A DNA stretch of 64,000 bases, taken from Ophioderma brevispina. Taxonomy: Eukaryota; Echinodermata; Ophiuroidea; Amphilepidida; Ophiodermatidae. Under the pieces are notes generated by a model that saw only the letters and a list, made by a program, of their open reading frames with translations, did not search any database and had not been told where the DNA came from. The translations under genes and the position numbers were made by a program. Where the stretch lies: contig JAMKCH010051679.1 in the NCBI GenBank assembly GCA_023653785.1, positions 1 to 64,000 of the forward strand. Direction: 5' to 3'. Shown piece after piece: positions 44,330 through 56,971 of this stretch; within the stretch, counting starts at the first letter, position 1; each line of letters begins with the position of its first letter.

Positions 44330-46060
44330 TCCAGAGCAGTCAAATGTTACACCCAACTAAGTTGTTCACCAACTACATTTAAATGGCAAGTGCAGCAAGA
44401 AGCCCAAAAAGATCAAACTAGACCGTAAGAGGTATAGTGGTGACCCTGGTTTCACTCGCCCCTTCAACATGGACGAACTTGGCTAAACTTCAACCAGGAA
44501 AAGCAGGCCTTGACAACATCTCAACTGAGCAGCTGAAAAAGTTCGGCCCAGTAGCAAAGGAGTGGCTTCTTGAGCTCTACAATTGCTATGTTATTTCCCA
44601 AAGGTTCCCAAAGATCTGGAGGAAAACACATGGTTTGGCACTCTTAAAACCTGGGAAAGACCCATCTAATTCCAAGAGCTATAGACCAATATCACTCCTC
44701 AGTCATAGCTATAAGCTCTTTGAACGTCTCTTGCTCAATCGTATAGCACCTGTAATAGACGAACACTTCATACAAGAAAAAGCAGGTTTCCGGCAAAGGC
44801 AAATCAACAACAAGCCTAACTCAACACATCGAGGATGGTTTCGAGAAGCTTATAGGGTTTGGTAACCGGAGTCGTGTTCGTCGATCTATCAGCAGTTTAT
44901 GACACTGTTAATCACAGATGCTTACTCCATAAGATTCTGGAACACACCAAGGACATTCGCTTTAGTGAGGTCATCAAAATGATTGCATGCAAACAGAATG
45001 TTCTTTATTCAGCTAGGAGCAAAGAAGAGCCGATGGCGTAGGCTCAAGATTGGACTACCGCAATAGAGCGTGCTCGCACCTCTCCTGTTCAATATCTATA
45101 CCAAAGACCAACCTAGGAGTGCAGGAACCTGTCGTTTTATCTATGCAGACGATCTTGGATTTAGCACACAAGATGCAGACTTCACAGTTGTGGAAGAGAG
45201 AGAGAATCTCCCGGCCCAAGCTTTCGATAAACTTACTCCTTATTATGAGGAAATCCACCTACGTGCAAATCAATCCAAGACAAAGGTGTATGCTTTCCAC
45301 CTACGCAACCGTGAAGCCAAACGTCAGCTTAAAGTAACCTGGTCTGGGACACCCCTGGAGCACTGTGATAATCCTGTCTACCTTGGAGTTACCTTGGACC
45401 GCACCACGCGCATCAAGAAGACGAAACGTAAAGTATGTTAACGCAATAACATCTCGAACAATCTCACTGACACAAGATGGGGTGCTCGCCCACATAACCT
45501 AAGGTTGACGGCAATTGCCCTGTGCTAATCATGTGCAGAGTATGTATGGGAAAGATCAACCCATGCCAAGAAGCTTGATCCAGCATTAAATGCCTCTTGT
45601 CGGCTTATCACAGGATGTCTTCGCCCAACTCCAACGGACAACTAGCAGGAATTGCTCCACCAGACATCCGTCGTAGTGTAGCGAACATGCAAGAACATAG
45701 ATGCCAAGTATCTAATGTGAAGCACCCTATGTCCGGACAGAGATCAGCTACTAACCGCCTTAAATTCAGAGAGAGTTTCTTAAGCAAATCCAAACCCTTG
45801 AAACAGTCTCTAAGGAGTTTAAGCATGGTAAGAGAGTCGCCTTGTGGAAAGAAAGACTTGCTATCAAGTCTTGCAGAACTGGGGCTACCTGGAATTGGAA
45901 GCAGATCAGGATTACCTGTGATTGTGGTACAGCACCACAGACAATGGAACATTTCTTGGTCTGCTCAATGTTGGAGCAACAATGCACAGATAAGGACCTT
46001 GCAGAATTCAGTGAAACAGCCAGACATTGTACCCACCTCTCGCTGGATCATATTTGAGAA
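44330..46060 (+). pseudogene. Second LINE reverse transcriptase (Jockey-like), 5'-truncated, frameshifted
   Basis: A pre-polymerase block (KIKLDRKRYSGDPGFTRPF) lies near 44405-44465, then GKAGLDNISTEQLKKFGP. The frame at 44437-44865 has SYRPISLLSHSYKLFERLL and EKAGFRQ. The next has VVFVDLSAVYDTVNHRCL from about 44870, and 45070-45441 holds LAPLLFNIYTKDQP and the catalytic YADD at 45142-45153. The C-terminal Cys/His block CDCGTAPQTMEHFLVC lies at about 45913-45962, and the frame stops at about 46057. It is of the same general type as the neighbour on the minus strand but clearly a different family by sequence. Several frameshifts are present and no endonuclease domain is left. Confidence 0.9.
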
Positions 46061-46772
46061 CCACTGTGTTTCGATAAGAAGAATTTCCAAAATAAAGTAA
46101 CTTGATACATGCATGGAAGAGTTGAATGAAAACAGAGCATACGAAGAAACGAACATTAGTGATAACCCTTCCAAGGTAAGAAATGTCTTATTTTGTTGAC
46201 CAAAACATGCCACATATTAACCTAAAAGTGTTTCAAAAATGTTGTGATACCATTTTAAATTAACATAAACATAGACATACTCCATCATCATTTTGGGCAG
46301 TGATTTTTTTTTGATAGCCGCGCATTTAAATAGAAATCCGTGGACAGAGCACAAAATGATGTACTTGATACAAAGAATCTACCTCATTCTATACCTAACC
46401 GATGGGAATGGTCTTTGCAGCTAATTAAATAAGCTTTCTGTTGATACCATATATGGTGATTTTTATTTCAGATTCCTTTTTATTCACTTTCCAACATAAA
46501 TACATACATATACAAAAGCATATATAGTGTGTTATTAAAGAACCGAAACGGCGGACATAATCAGGGTCCAATTTTTCTTACTCACCTTTTAATATTGTCT
46601 ACATGAGTTTGAAATGGGTGTGTTAAGATAGACTGTCTTAATTGCAACGTGGAAATTACATTCAGTTATTTCATTTGATTTCCAATCAATATGATCAAAT
46701 GGCTTGGTGCTTTGACAAAACAAACATACAATTTTGTGGATACCTACAGTTCTTCTGAAAAATAACAATAGT
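46061..46772. other. Intergenic, nothing recognised
   Basis: It includes the presumed 3' flank of the LINE at 44330-46060. No clear poly-A or simple-repeat tail was fixed. Confidence 0.5.
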
Positions 46773-46776
46773 TTAA

Positions 46777-47647
46777 GGTGGGGGTCTGCCATAAAATCAA
46801 AATCTACTTTTTAGGACATTATCTTGGTTTTATGTTGGAATATGGTAACATGTTGGACGACAATTAAAAAAAATATAAAGTTCAAGGTCAAAAGTCGCCT
46901 CATTTGCATAATAATTTATCTTGAATTTCGATACCTTAATTCCCCAATGTTTTTCATATATAAAACATGCTTATTCAACAGATCTTTCTAGCTGCAATTG
47001 TAGTAAAAAGTATGTCACAGGTCGTAACAGAGCCCTTTTTCCAGATTTTATCGTGTAAAATACAGTTATTTCCCGTCATATTTCAACTTTGCCCATTTTC
47101 GACCAAAATTGTCGCAAATTGAAAATTTTTAAGAAATTATATTTCATTAAAAATTAACAAATTGAGTTTCTATCATATTTCGTTACCGAGAAAAACGTCG
47201 GGAAAGTTATGAAAAAGCGTTTTTTGAGAAATCGCTTTTTACGTCTAGAAACACTTAATTTGCATATTATGCAAATTATATTATGCGTCAATGCGAGTTT
47301 GAATGTCGTATCGCAAAGTACATGAACTTTAGGAAATATCGACGGTAATTGCAGGTTTTAAATATGTTCCTTTCGGAAGTTATGCAATTTTGAAGGGAAA
47401 ATGTTAAAAATAGCTGGGTGAAAAACAATAAAAAACAAAAGAAATTGAGACACTACATTTCCTTTGTTATTTATTGTTTTGAGACTGACATTTGCGAAAA
47501 TTGTCCAACTAAAATTAGCGATAACTTCGGAACCCGATGGCCGATTTGAACGGGATAACAAGCATATTAAAGAGAAAATCCTGCTCTTTAAGGAAAATAT
47601 GACTTCTAAAAAGCCCTTTTGGAAATATTATATGGCAGACTAAGACC
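46777..47647. mobile_element. TTAA-flanked non-autonomous element, 871 bp
   Basis: TTAA at 46773-46776 and 47648-47651. The left end is GGTGGGGGTCTGCCATAAAA; the right end, reverse complemented, is GGTCTTAGTCTGCCATATAA. The interior is AT-rich with repeated CATTTGCATAAT and TTTGCATATTATGCAAAT motifs and no protein. Confidence 0.75.
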
Positions 47648-47651
47648 TTAA

Positions 47652-49166
47652 TACGACGAGACAATTGATATGTTCAGACGTGCTTTCATGAAATCAAATT
47701 TAATCCATTTATAGTTATTTGAAAACTTTAGCTTAACAAATATTAAATGCGTGTTGTTCCAAATTTTATCAATAAACATACTCTCACTTTCCCAAAGAGG
47801 TTTTGACCGGGATTCCTTCTTGATATGGCGTCTAAATACAATTATTAAGGAGGGTTTATATGCTATGGCTGTGCCATGCGAGAAGCGTGTACTTATTTTT
47901 TAGGATTCGTTTATTCGTGGATTGTTTGACCGAAGAATTACACGTTTCGCGTAGAAGTATACGCGCATCGCATATATAGCATCTAAACTTCCCTATTATA
48001 TTATCATTCGCCAGGCCGCTGCCTATTTTGAGGCCCTTTTTGCTCTTAACCATGTCATTTTCAAGGTTATAAGAGGTCAATGGCTAATATGTCAAGCTCC
48101 AGAGTTTTAAAGCTTGTTCTGCAACTTCTTAAAAGCGATTTGAGGTATCTTTAATCATATTACCTAAGGGGAAGCAAAGGGCTTTCAAAACGCTGTTTAG
48201 AACCATGGATTCGATCCATGGCAATAGCTTTGTTTACTAGCAAACTAGGTTACGTAAAATCGTATCCCAAACTACGATACACATGTTCACCTCCAGTCAG
48301 GCTAGGTCAGTTGCTAATCGGTAAAGCATCACTACGACAAGCAATTATATTGATCATTTTCATCTTGTAATAAATCCGACCAAGACAAAGGTTTCTCTCA
48401 GCTTCTTTTCCCCCTGCAGGCGATTTTGTCAAAAAGGCTATGCATTATCTGGGATTTCTTTTGATTGCATTTTAGACCACATTTCAGCCACTATTTTTCT
48501 GCCATTTTAAAACATCTGACCCCTCCCCCCTAAAAACAAAAACAAAATCGCGATAAAATGCGATTTTAAAACATATGGGGCCTGGAAGCTCGATATAATG
48601 GGGTCCATATCATGAATAACCCAGGTTCTAATCCTTGCAATAAAGTCATACCTTCCTCGCAAATGCTTTTCAAAAGTCCTCTAATTTTTAAGATATGTTA
48701 TGTTACGAGTTCATTTGCATGTAGCGAATCAGACATCGGAACAAACGTACAGGTAAAGGCTGTATTACAAAATTCTTGAACCTAAAGGATAATAGTAGGA
48801 GACATTCTTGAAATGACAAATCGTACCTTCGGCATCAGTGAGCCGGTAAGTCCATTGTACTTTATATCATCCAGAGGGTAATGATGTTAATGATGAGTAT
48901 AATTATAAGCCAATTTGGAATAAATAGCCAGCCGCTAGCCGCTGTATAGCAATATCCAATTTGCAGCATACTGAAATTACGAGATATCAACAAAATGCTG
49001 CAATGTGCTACTGATGCGAGGACTCGAACAAGTATTCTATTACCTCTGCTGCCCATTATTGAAAATGCAGTATTCTGATTGGTCAGTTTACTACCCATTA
49101 TTCTGCAATAATGGGTCGCCAATGCATTTTCTTATTAAATGAAGCTGTTTTAGGTAATAGAATATA
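47652..49166. other. Intergenic; small hairpin at 49090-49116
   Basis: No gene is recognised. CCCATTATTCTGCAATAATG near 49094 is a short palindrome just before the larger one. A CATGGATTCGATCCATG palindrome lies near 48203-48219. Confidence 0.5.
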
Positions 49167-49322
49167 AATAAAGGGTTTGCAGTGTCATGTATGGGCTCAT
49201 AATGTATCCTCGGCCAGAAAAACTTTCAAATAATGGGCTCGGCTGCGCCTCGCCCATTATTTAGTTTGTCTGACCTCGGACACATTATTAGCCCATAAAT
49301 GGCACTGGAAACCCTTTATTTC
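49167..49322. repeat. Near-perfect 156-bp palindrome
   Basis: The left arm, AAATAAAGGGTTTGCAGTGT then CATGTATGGGCTCATAATGT, is mirrored by ACATTATTAGCCCATAAATG and GCACTGGAAACCCTTTATTT. The centre reads AATGGGCTCGGCTGCGCCTC then GCCCATT (49231-49258). That central CTCGGCTGCGCCTCG is, in reverse complement, almost the loop of the palindrome at 8457-8622. Confidence 0.85.
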
Positions 49323-51505
49323 TTAAATCAATATTGATCCTTATCTTATTTTATTAATTGACGGCTTTTCAGTCCATCAATGGAGTATATTAATATGCAA
49401 AGTAACAACTTACATAGTAGCTAAGAATCCACGGTTATTCATAGGGTTGACAGGGTGTACGGGACATGATTCACTTTGTAAGGTAATGGTTAAGTTAAAG
49501 TTATCGGTTCGTAGTATCACAATCTGCTTGCTCGGGGATCGAAATCAACATTATTCCCCATTCTCCATACCTAATGAGTTGTGAAAACATATAGATCTTA
49601 CTACGAATACTTCTGCTGACAGAGTGCTCAGTATCGTAAGTTTATTCATGATAAGTGGGTCAACATTTTAGAGAATAAAAACGTGAGCAGGCATGGAAAA
49701 CGTGAGAGTAATAATTACAAGAACCTATTGAACCATATTGTGTGGCACATTTTTATAAGGAACTCATGTATAAACTCTTCATCAGAAATGCCCCTTGCAT
49801 TATAAATTCAACCGAAAATGTCGAAATGGTAGGTATGGGACCCCCCGAAATATATAAATACTTGGTTGTCACTCTTTTCCAGTAATTATTCATTACACTC
49901 TATTGCGATAAGTCAAAGTTTGCATATTAAAAATATCATCTCAATATGAAATTCATCTACATTTTATTGGTTCGAAAAACTCGTGTCGAATTAATGAAAA
50001 AATAACAGGTGGACTGTCATTACCAATCTCACACAGATATTAATGTGATATTTGGTCTTTCTTTTTAGAATCAGAAAGCGCAATATGATTGACTGCTGGC
50101 AATTTAATGAATGTCAGTCATCTAAATGTAAATAATCATATTTGCAAGTTGGTATTTGATTTTATAGCTTTGACCTGTATATATTGTCATGATTTCTGAT
50201 ACTTCCGCTCATGTAACCCCATTTGAATTTTACATAACTTCTTAGATCAATCGATGTTTTGTTTCACGACTAAGGCCAATCAGAAAAAAACAAAATGATG
50301 TAAAGGTTATCTCGTTGATTGGTTCTGGTTACCGTTACTACCAATAGGCAGTTCAATCCCCCGTTCGTAATCGGTGACCGAAACCGCTGAACACAGACTT
50401 GGCGTGGGTCGCACAACTCTGGAATTATTTTGAGTTTTTCCCGAAAACAAAAGCTGTAGTAAAATAATGGCTGCTGCTCAGGGTTCAGCCATCTTCAAAT
50501 ATAGCATTGCATGATATATTCTATTCCATTTCCGTAAACGGCATAGAGAAATGTGGTCAACTTTTTCTTTTTTTTATGTTTTTAACTTATTTTGTTTTTT
50601 GGTGATTTTAACAAATTTGTCCTTTTTTTTTTTTTTTTTTTAAAACATTTAAAATGCACGCTAAATATAGCCTTGGCACTCGGCACCACATTCAGAGAAG
50701 AGGTTTCCGTAAATATCCGAAATATTAGATTTATGAATGAAAGTGGTAATCCGCTCGCTTGTGATTGGCGGATCGCTTCGCCGATTGGATTTTCCGAAAG
50801 TTCAGATGATCAGCTTCTCAGCATATTTCATATTTCCCAAATTTACGTGTGGACCAAAGCTATGGATTTTTAAAAGTTTTAGCAGTCTTTCAGTACAGGA
50901 TTATCATTTTTGCAATAATATCAAGTTAGGTGACTTCTTTACATATGTAAGGGAATAACATTATTTTTCCCCGAAGTAATTCGGTGCAAATTTTCGCGCG
51001 GAAATAAGGAAGAAATGTAAAGGGAAAAAATCTTCGCCATCATTGGCCATGCTGTACAACAGCCCTACACATACGCCTGTTATTGACAGCTCTTGAGTTG
51101 ACAATGACCCACGCTTCCGGTTTAGATTTTCACGCATTTTTTTCACTTGCTAGTGAATTTGAAAGAAGTAGCTTTTTCGCATTTCAAATAAATAAAGATG
51201 AATGCGTATCATGTTGTGAAAGGAATGTATTACGTCGTAATAGTCATAGATCAAATTACATGTTGTACACAATCCCCAGTTTATTTTTACGAAAAAAAAA
51301 AAAAAAAAATAGAAGTTTCCAAAACAAAAAGAGTTCCAGAAAGACGTTTTGAGTTATTCTTATGGACATGACTTAAAACTTCAAAGTGGGGTTCAATAAT
51401 ACATGAATTTAATTCTAGGCGCATACAAGAAAAAATGATTCGTTCTTCGTTTTTACAATGTATTTTGTTTAGTATAAACATAAGTAGCTGGGCAGAAGGC
51501 GCTCT
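49323..51505. other. Intergenic; CCAAT-rich patch at 50265-50350
   Basis: No complete gene is seen. GGCCAATCAG (50276), GATTGGTTC (50315) and ACCAATAGG (50340) cluster upstream of an ATG in fair context at 50467 (MAAAQGSAIFKYSIA then stop). A further GATTGG occurs at 50760-50790. This could be promoter DNA of an unseen gene or chance. A T-run lies at 50625-50641 and an A-run at 51293-51309. Confidence 0.35.
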
Positions 51506-51600
51506 TTCCCCCACCACCCCCTCCCCCACCCACCCGCCAACACACACCACACACCACAAAAAAACCCACCACACACACCACACACACACACATCTCAGTA
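51506..51600 (+). repeat. C/A-rich low-complexity tract
   Basis: CCCCCACCACCCCCTCCCCC followed by (CA)n-type DNA. It explains the odd Pro/Thr/His-rich and Cys/Val/Trp-rich ORFs on the two strands. Confidence 0.9.
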
Positions 51601-51746
51601 AAAGAAGGAGTGTTTCACGTGGCATAGTCAGGATTTGGAGACGGGTGCTGATTTGGTAAATGTCACACACGTGTAATGTAGGCCTACGACTACTTTTGGG
51701 TTCCGTTGCGACGGGAAGGGGAGGGGGGAAAGAGGAATATAGTAAT

Positions 51747-52095
51747 AATTATTAGGGGTTATACGCACAAAAATGAACTTGCTAAGTTTTATTGTGCATC
51801 CATTAATTTACCGTGTTATAGTTTACACCATTTTGTAAAGTATATATTTTCCCCACCATTCTAAGAAAATAAGCGAATTTTAAAGCAAAATATGCAAATA
51901 GTCTATCAAAATGCTTATGATGAGTTAATCTTGAAAATAGCTAATAGTTCATTTAGGGGGTATATCGCACGTGACAAGTTTTATATGCGTCCCAATTACT
52001 TTACCGTGTTATATTACACCATTTTGGAAAATTGTATATTTTTCGCAAGTTTTAGGGAAAAATATGCAAATAGCTATACAAAATCCATGTGCAAA
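51747..52095 (+). repeat. Two ~200-bp tandem units
   Basis: The order ATTTAGGGGGTATATCGCAC-like, AAGTTTTAT, ACTTTACCGTGTTATA, TTACACCATTTTG, AAATATGCAAATAGCTAT-like occurs at 51747-51905 and again at 51952-52080, with substitutions. Confidence 0.75.
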
Positions 52096-52099
52096 GGAG

Positions 52100-55015
52100 G
52101 TGTGGAAAAAAAAACCTACTACCATTACATAGAGACCTGCATCAGGGTGATTTTCTACAATTTTTGAAAGTGTGTTCATTACCATGTACAGGATCTCAGA
52201 TATGTTTAATTTTCTACAAAAAATGCTTTTAAAAATCTTGTGAAATGTGCTCCACATGTTTTATTAATTCATTTCCTATGCAAATTAGTTCAGATTACGC
52301 AAGATAGATGTTTCTTAATATGATATGTTATAAACTGTATATCAGGAAGATATGCTGAATTTTCTAAGTATGTTCTTGTTTTAGTTTTTAAGATTATAAT
52401 TATTATGTACACACACATGCTATTTTGATCGCGTGCCCTAAGAAGAAAATAAAGAGAAATCAAAGATTTGACCTTGAAAAATTGTCTCCAATTGCTTCAT
52501 GTACGGTACAAAAATTGGAATATCTCCGCAACTATAGATCCGATTTTGAAAAATTCCAAAAGGTACGTGCTGCGTTGACCCCTCTATCAAGTGGTGGTTA
52601 TTTTAAACCTCTAGATAGCACATATAAATTTCCACCTGACGTGCCTACCTAACAATATTTTACGTGTAGACTTCTGTCAATCGCAATGAGGCAATGTGTT
52701 GCAATACCCTATGGAGTAGGTCCTATAAAAGATTGACATTTGTTTTTTTCCTTAAACGTACTACTGAAAGGAATCAAAAACTTCAGTTTTTAAATAATCA
52801 TAATCAGAACCTAACCCTTATCACCAAAAGCCTTGTTTTCCTCCATTGTTCTTCGTAAGTATCCAGAGAGCCACTTCAGATATAAATTTCTTCTGTCATA
52901 ACTTCAGTCGGATCTACACAAAGAATCGGTAAGGGGTGGCTTTAAAATTGCTCGCCTGGTTTCCGCCGGGTTAAAAAATAATTGAGCTATTGTTTTCTGA
53001 TACTTTCTTGAATTCCAACTGTCAAAATGTATCTTGTATAGAGCCTACTCCAATATTAAAGCGTCATGCATATTACCTTGACTTAACAGCATGCTTTTTA
53101 AGGAACCAAGTATGATTACTAAATACAATGAGTTCAAGGGGATACTAGTAGCATTAAGTCTCTTGTAGTGTGACAGCGGCCATTACCTTAATCCAAACAG
53201 CTTAACGGGTTTTGTGCAGCATGTAACAGATCAGCATGTAAATGATAGAAAAGTTGATTCGTTAAAATTTATAATAAAACTGATAGTTAGAATTGAAATT
53301 AAAAGCAAGCATGCGGTAACATGATCTTTGAACCAAAATTTTCTGCCGACGAACGTCTTTGTAGATAGTTGAGCATGCTAAGCCAACACAGTTGGTTGTC
53401 TATTCAAGAACACGCTTCCTGCATTCTTGATGGTACGTGGCTTAAGTGTTACAATGGGTTATAAGGTAAGGATGACTCAGAGTTAGCGTCCTCCTGATAT
53501 AAACTCGGATAACATTAAGATAAATGTCATCATTCTCATGATATTGACATTATATAATGGTTATCCTGATTTATATTAAAAAGGTTATTTATTGAAGACA
53601 ATACAGGGAATAACATATTGTATTATTTAAAGCGGGATATATCTATCCTATACATAACAAAAAAATATTGATATGTTAAATTTTAGCATAAAAATTTTGA
53701 ACCTAAATAGCTAGACCTTGCGAGTTGCCACCCAATTGTAGCCTTTAAATTAGTATAAAACTGGCGACTAACAAATTGATCCAGCTTCTATAATCCTAGT
53801 GCAAATTTAATTTGTAGCCAATAAATATGCATCTTTTCACAGCAGAGCTATAAAGAGAAGGAACGAAGTGAATATTTTGCTCATTTGGCGATATACCCAG
53901 GAATGCAGCCACAAGCTTATCATTATAATATGAGGGATGCCAAACCATTTAATACAATTATCGATTTCACCCAATATTCCAAGTTAGCACGGCTCGTTAT
54001 AACCTTTGCCCGTACCTGAGGTACAAACTGTCGCTCGCTTAACAGCCTCTGGTGCTCAATAACGCCTCTTTCCAAAGTAATTAGCTGGTATCGTTGGCAC
54101 ATTCAGTCCAAGAAAAATCGCCGACGGAATCTGTGAGTTTCATATATCTTGTCATTTTACAAATCTGAGTGGGAAATTCTTAACGCCTGGAGGTGCAGAG
54201 CGTGCATAGTTTAGGTCAAAACCTGGTGGTTTATCCACACAATCGATCTACATGCTGTTAACGGGGCGATAGCAAAAAATGTGGGCCCGCGTGTTTTACA
54301 GAAAACACATACCTCAGTCACGTGTTAGTAATTGCCATTTACTATTCAGTAATTTAATGACTTAGCAAATTCCATGCTAATTGAATGATGCGTTCTACAA
54401 AAATGTGCGTTTTACCATTTCTGGGAAGTGTTTATTACAATGTCAAGGATATATTGACAGGAAATACGCTTAGCGATGAAGAATAATTTCTGGAGGAATG
54501 TGACAAAACAAATTGATTTTTCTTTGATTTTGACCTAAATAAGGTCATTCATTTCATTTTAAAGTTAAAAAATCCAGACTTTTGAAGTTCGGGGATTTTT
54601 AATATAACTTATATCGTTATTAAAACACATTTAGATTATTTGGCGCTAAATCAGTTCAAGAGAGTTTTAGTTCTTAAAAACAAATCTCCAACAGCATCAA
54701 AATCTCATCATCGAGAAAATTGAGGGCGTGTGTATTAAGCAAGAGAAAAATCCAACTTTTGTAATGACTAACACTTTTAAAGCCCGTTGAATACAATTAT
54801 AATTAACTCATATTCCTTCGTACTGATAAATATTTTTTGATCTAGATTTAAACTTGTTTATGCGTATGTCTTGTGTTTTTTATTTGCTTTTGTTTTGTTC
54901 TTTTATTTGTTTCTTTTTATTTGGTTGTTGTTTTAGATTAACGCCGAGTCTTTATAATCATATTTTGTTTTGCTGTTTTTGTTTCCTTGTTTTTATTTTT
55001 GTTTATTTATTTGTT
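52100..55015. other. Intergenic, nothing recognised
   Basis: AT-rich DNA with no repeat partner elsewhere in the window and no recognisable coding sequence. The ORF at 54854-55072 is a T-rich, Phe/Leu/Cys-rich artefact leading into the next repeat. Confidence 0.55.
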
Positions 55016-55019
55016 TTTC

Positions 55020-56545
55020 GTGTTTGTCTGTTTTGTTTGTCTGTTCTGATCTATGGGCAGCATTGTCACTGACTTTGTCAATGTATCTTAATTGTATAAA
55101 ATGTCAAGGTAAAAGAGCTTTTAAAATTAGAGACAACATAACTTTAATTGGTCAACCTCAGATGACAGCCTGTCGATACGGCATCCGTTCCAGTCTCCGT
55201 GTGGTTTGTAAAACAAGAGCGCTTGTAAGAAGGATAAAGGGTTGATTTATTACACTAACCAAAATGCAATGGAACACTCCATTTGTTTATGCATCTCAAT
55301 TGTTCACGTATCTTCTCATCGATGGCTTTCAGTAAGGCCAATATGGGTGTCCACCGCTTAGGACTTAACATAGATCTATTTTGAAATTTTGATTTATCAG
55401 CAACCGATCTTGATTCAGGCTTTGGAGATGACCTAATTGTCTTTGTCATAGAAATCAGACTATCATTATTGTTTGCAGTCTGTTAATTTCTTGCTCAGAC
55501 TAGAATCATTTGACATGATTCTTCTTTTTTTACCTGTTTTGTTTGTCTGTTCTGATCTATGGGCAGCATTGTCACTGACTTTTTCAATTTATCTTAATTG
55601 TATAAAATGTCAAGGTAAAAGAACTTTTAAGATTAAAGACAACATAACTTTAATTGGTCAACCTCAGATGACAACCTGTCCATACGGCATCCGTTCCAAT
55701 CTCCGTGTGGTTTGTAAAATAAGAGCGCTTGGAAGAAGGATAAAGGGTTGATTTATTACACTAACCAAAATGCAATGGTACACTCCATTTGCTTATGCAT
55801 CGCAATTGTTCACGTATCTTCTCACCGATGGCTTTCAGTAAGGCCAATATGGGTGTCCACCGCTTAGGACGTAACATAGATCTACTTTGAAATCCTGATT
55901 TATCAGCAACCGATCTTGATTCAGGCTTTGGAGATGACCTAATTGTCTTTGTCATAGAAATCAGACTATCATTATTGTTTGCTGTCGGTCAATTTCTTGC
56001 TCAGAATAGAATCATTTGACAAGATTCTTTTTTATTTTTACCTGTTTTGTTTTTCTGATCTGATCTATGGGCAGCATTGTCACTGATTTTGGCAATGTAT
56101 CTTAATTGTATAAAATGTCAAGGTAAAAGAACTTTTAAAATTAAAGACAACATAACTTTAATTGGTCAACCTCAGATGACAGCCTGTCGATACGGCATCC
56201 GTCCCAGTCTCCGTACGGTTTGTAAAATAAGAGCACTTGGCAGAAGAATAAAGGGGTGATTTATTACAGTAACCAACATTCAATGGTACACTCCATTTGC
56301 TTAAACATCTCAATTTAATCCCATTGTTCACGTATCTTCTCATCGATGACTTTCAGTAAGGCCAATATATGGGTGTCCACCGCTTAGGACGTACCATACA
56401 CGTATTTTGAAATCCTGATTTAAATCAGCAGTCGGTCTTGATTCAGGCTTTGGAGATGATCTGATTTTCATAGAAATCAGACTATCATTATTGTTTGCGG
56501 TGGGTCAATTATTTGCTCACACTAGAATTATTTCACATGATATGA
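55020..56545 (+). repeat. Three-unit tandem array, ~506-bp period
   Basis: GATCTATGGGCAGCATTGTC recurs at 55048, 55554 and 56062 (spacing 506 and 508). Each unit has AATTGTATAAAATGTCAAGG, TTTAATTGGTCAACCTCAGA, GGCATCCGT.CCA, TTATTACA.TAACCAA, GGTGTCCACCGCTTAGGAC and CTTGATTCAGGCTTTGGAGA. Units 1 and 2 are closest; unit 3 has a 12-base insertion and other indels. Each unit also has a pyrimidine tract plus CAG, 48 bases open in one shared frame, and AAG|GTAAAA, a possible microexon. In the first two units a minus-strand ORF of 64 codons is present but shows no selective constraint. Confidence 0.9.
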
Positions 56546-56913
56546 TTGAAATTTATTCGACCTTATGTACTACATTCTTCCCTAATTTGGGGAAATTAAG
56601 GAATAGAATGAGGTGACAACAATTTATTGTCTAACAGTGATAATTTGTAAGGACAGGCAGCCTGCCTTTCCATCTCTAGTGCGTAATAATTGATTCACGT
56701 GGTAGCAGTCTAACAACTTACTTCTGTGCGACATTTTGAGTCCGACTACGCCTGCGTAATAACAGACGAGCTACCTGTCTATAGCGTTGAGTTCCAACCA
56801 CTGCGATACGCAATATCTTGAATACGACTCTGTTTTCGGCGGCGAAAGCGGTTTTGCCGCGACGACCATTGACTGATACTGGGAAAGTTTTACCCCGGCG
56901 TAAATAAGCCATC

Positions 56914-56971
56914 ATGGCTGGTTTTCCGTGGATTTGTAGCCTAATTCTTCTAATGCTAGTACCGCTACCAG
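56914..56971 (+). CDS. Candidate first exon encoding a signal peptide
   Basis: ATG at 56914 in good context (CATCATGG) opens MAGFPWICSLILLMLVPLP, a classic secretion signal: a short N-region, a hydrophobic core of about 11 residues (ICSLILLMLVP) and helix-breaking prolines. It runs into CCAG|GTATGT, a consensus donor after base 56971, leaving phase 1. The 200 bases upstream are locally GC-richer (GGCGGCGAAAGCGG), as expected near a 5' end. The following exon was not identified with confidence. One possibility is after CATTCTCAG at about 57423 (reading ALQTWGNRSFCIPLGYALF), which hits a stop unless an indel is assumed near 57535. The mature protein is unknown; predicted extracellular or secretory pathway. 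Confidence 0.45.

Noticed and set aside
42964..46060. Head-to-head LINE pair explained by twin priming of one element
   Set aside because: The two polymerase sequences differ too much to be one family.
51287..51670. 127-codon ORF with a Cys/Val/Trp-rich centre
   Set aside because: Translated from the CA/C-rich low-complexity tract and a homopolymer.
55255..55955. 64-codon minus-strand ORF (MTKTIRSSPKPESRS start) repeated in tandem units 1 and 2
   Set aside because: Between the two units I count about six amino-acid-changing differences against two silent ones, and unit 3 is frameshifted, so there is no sign of coding constraint.
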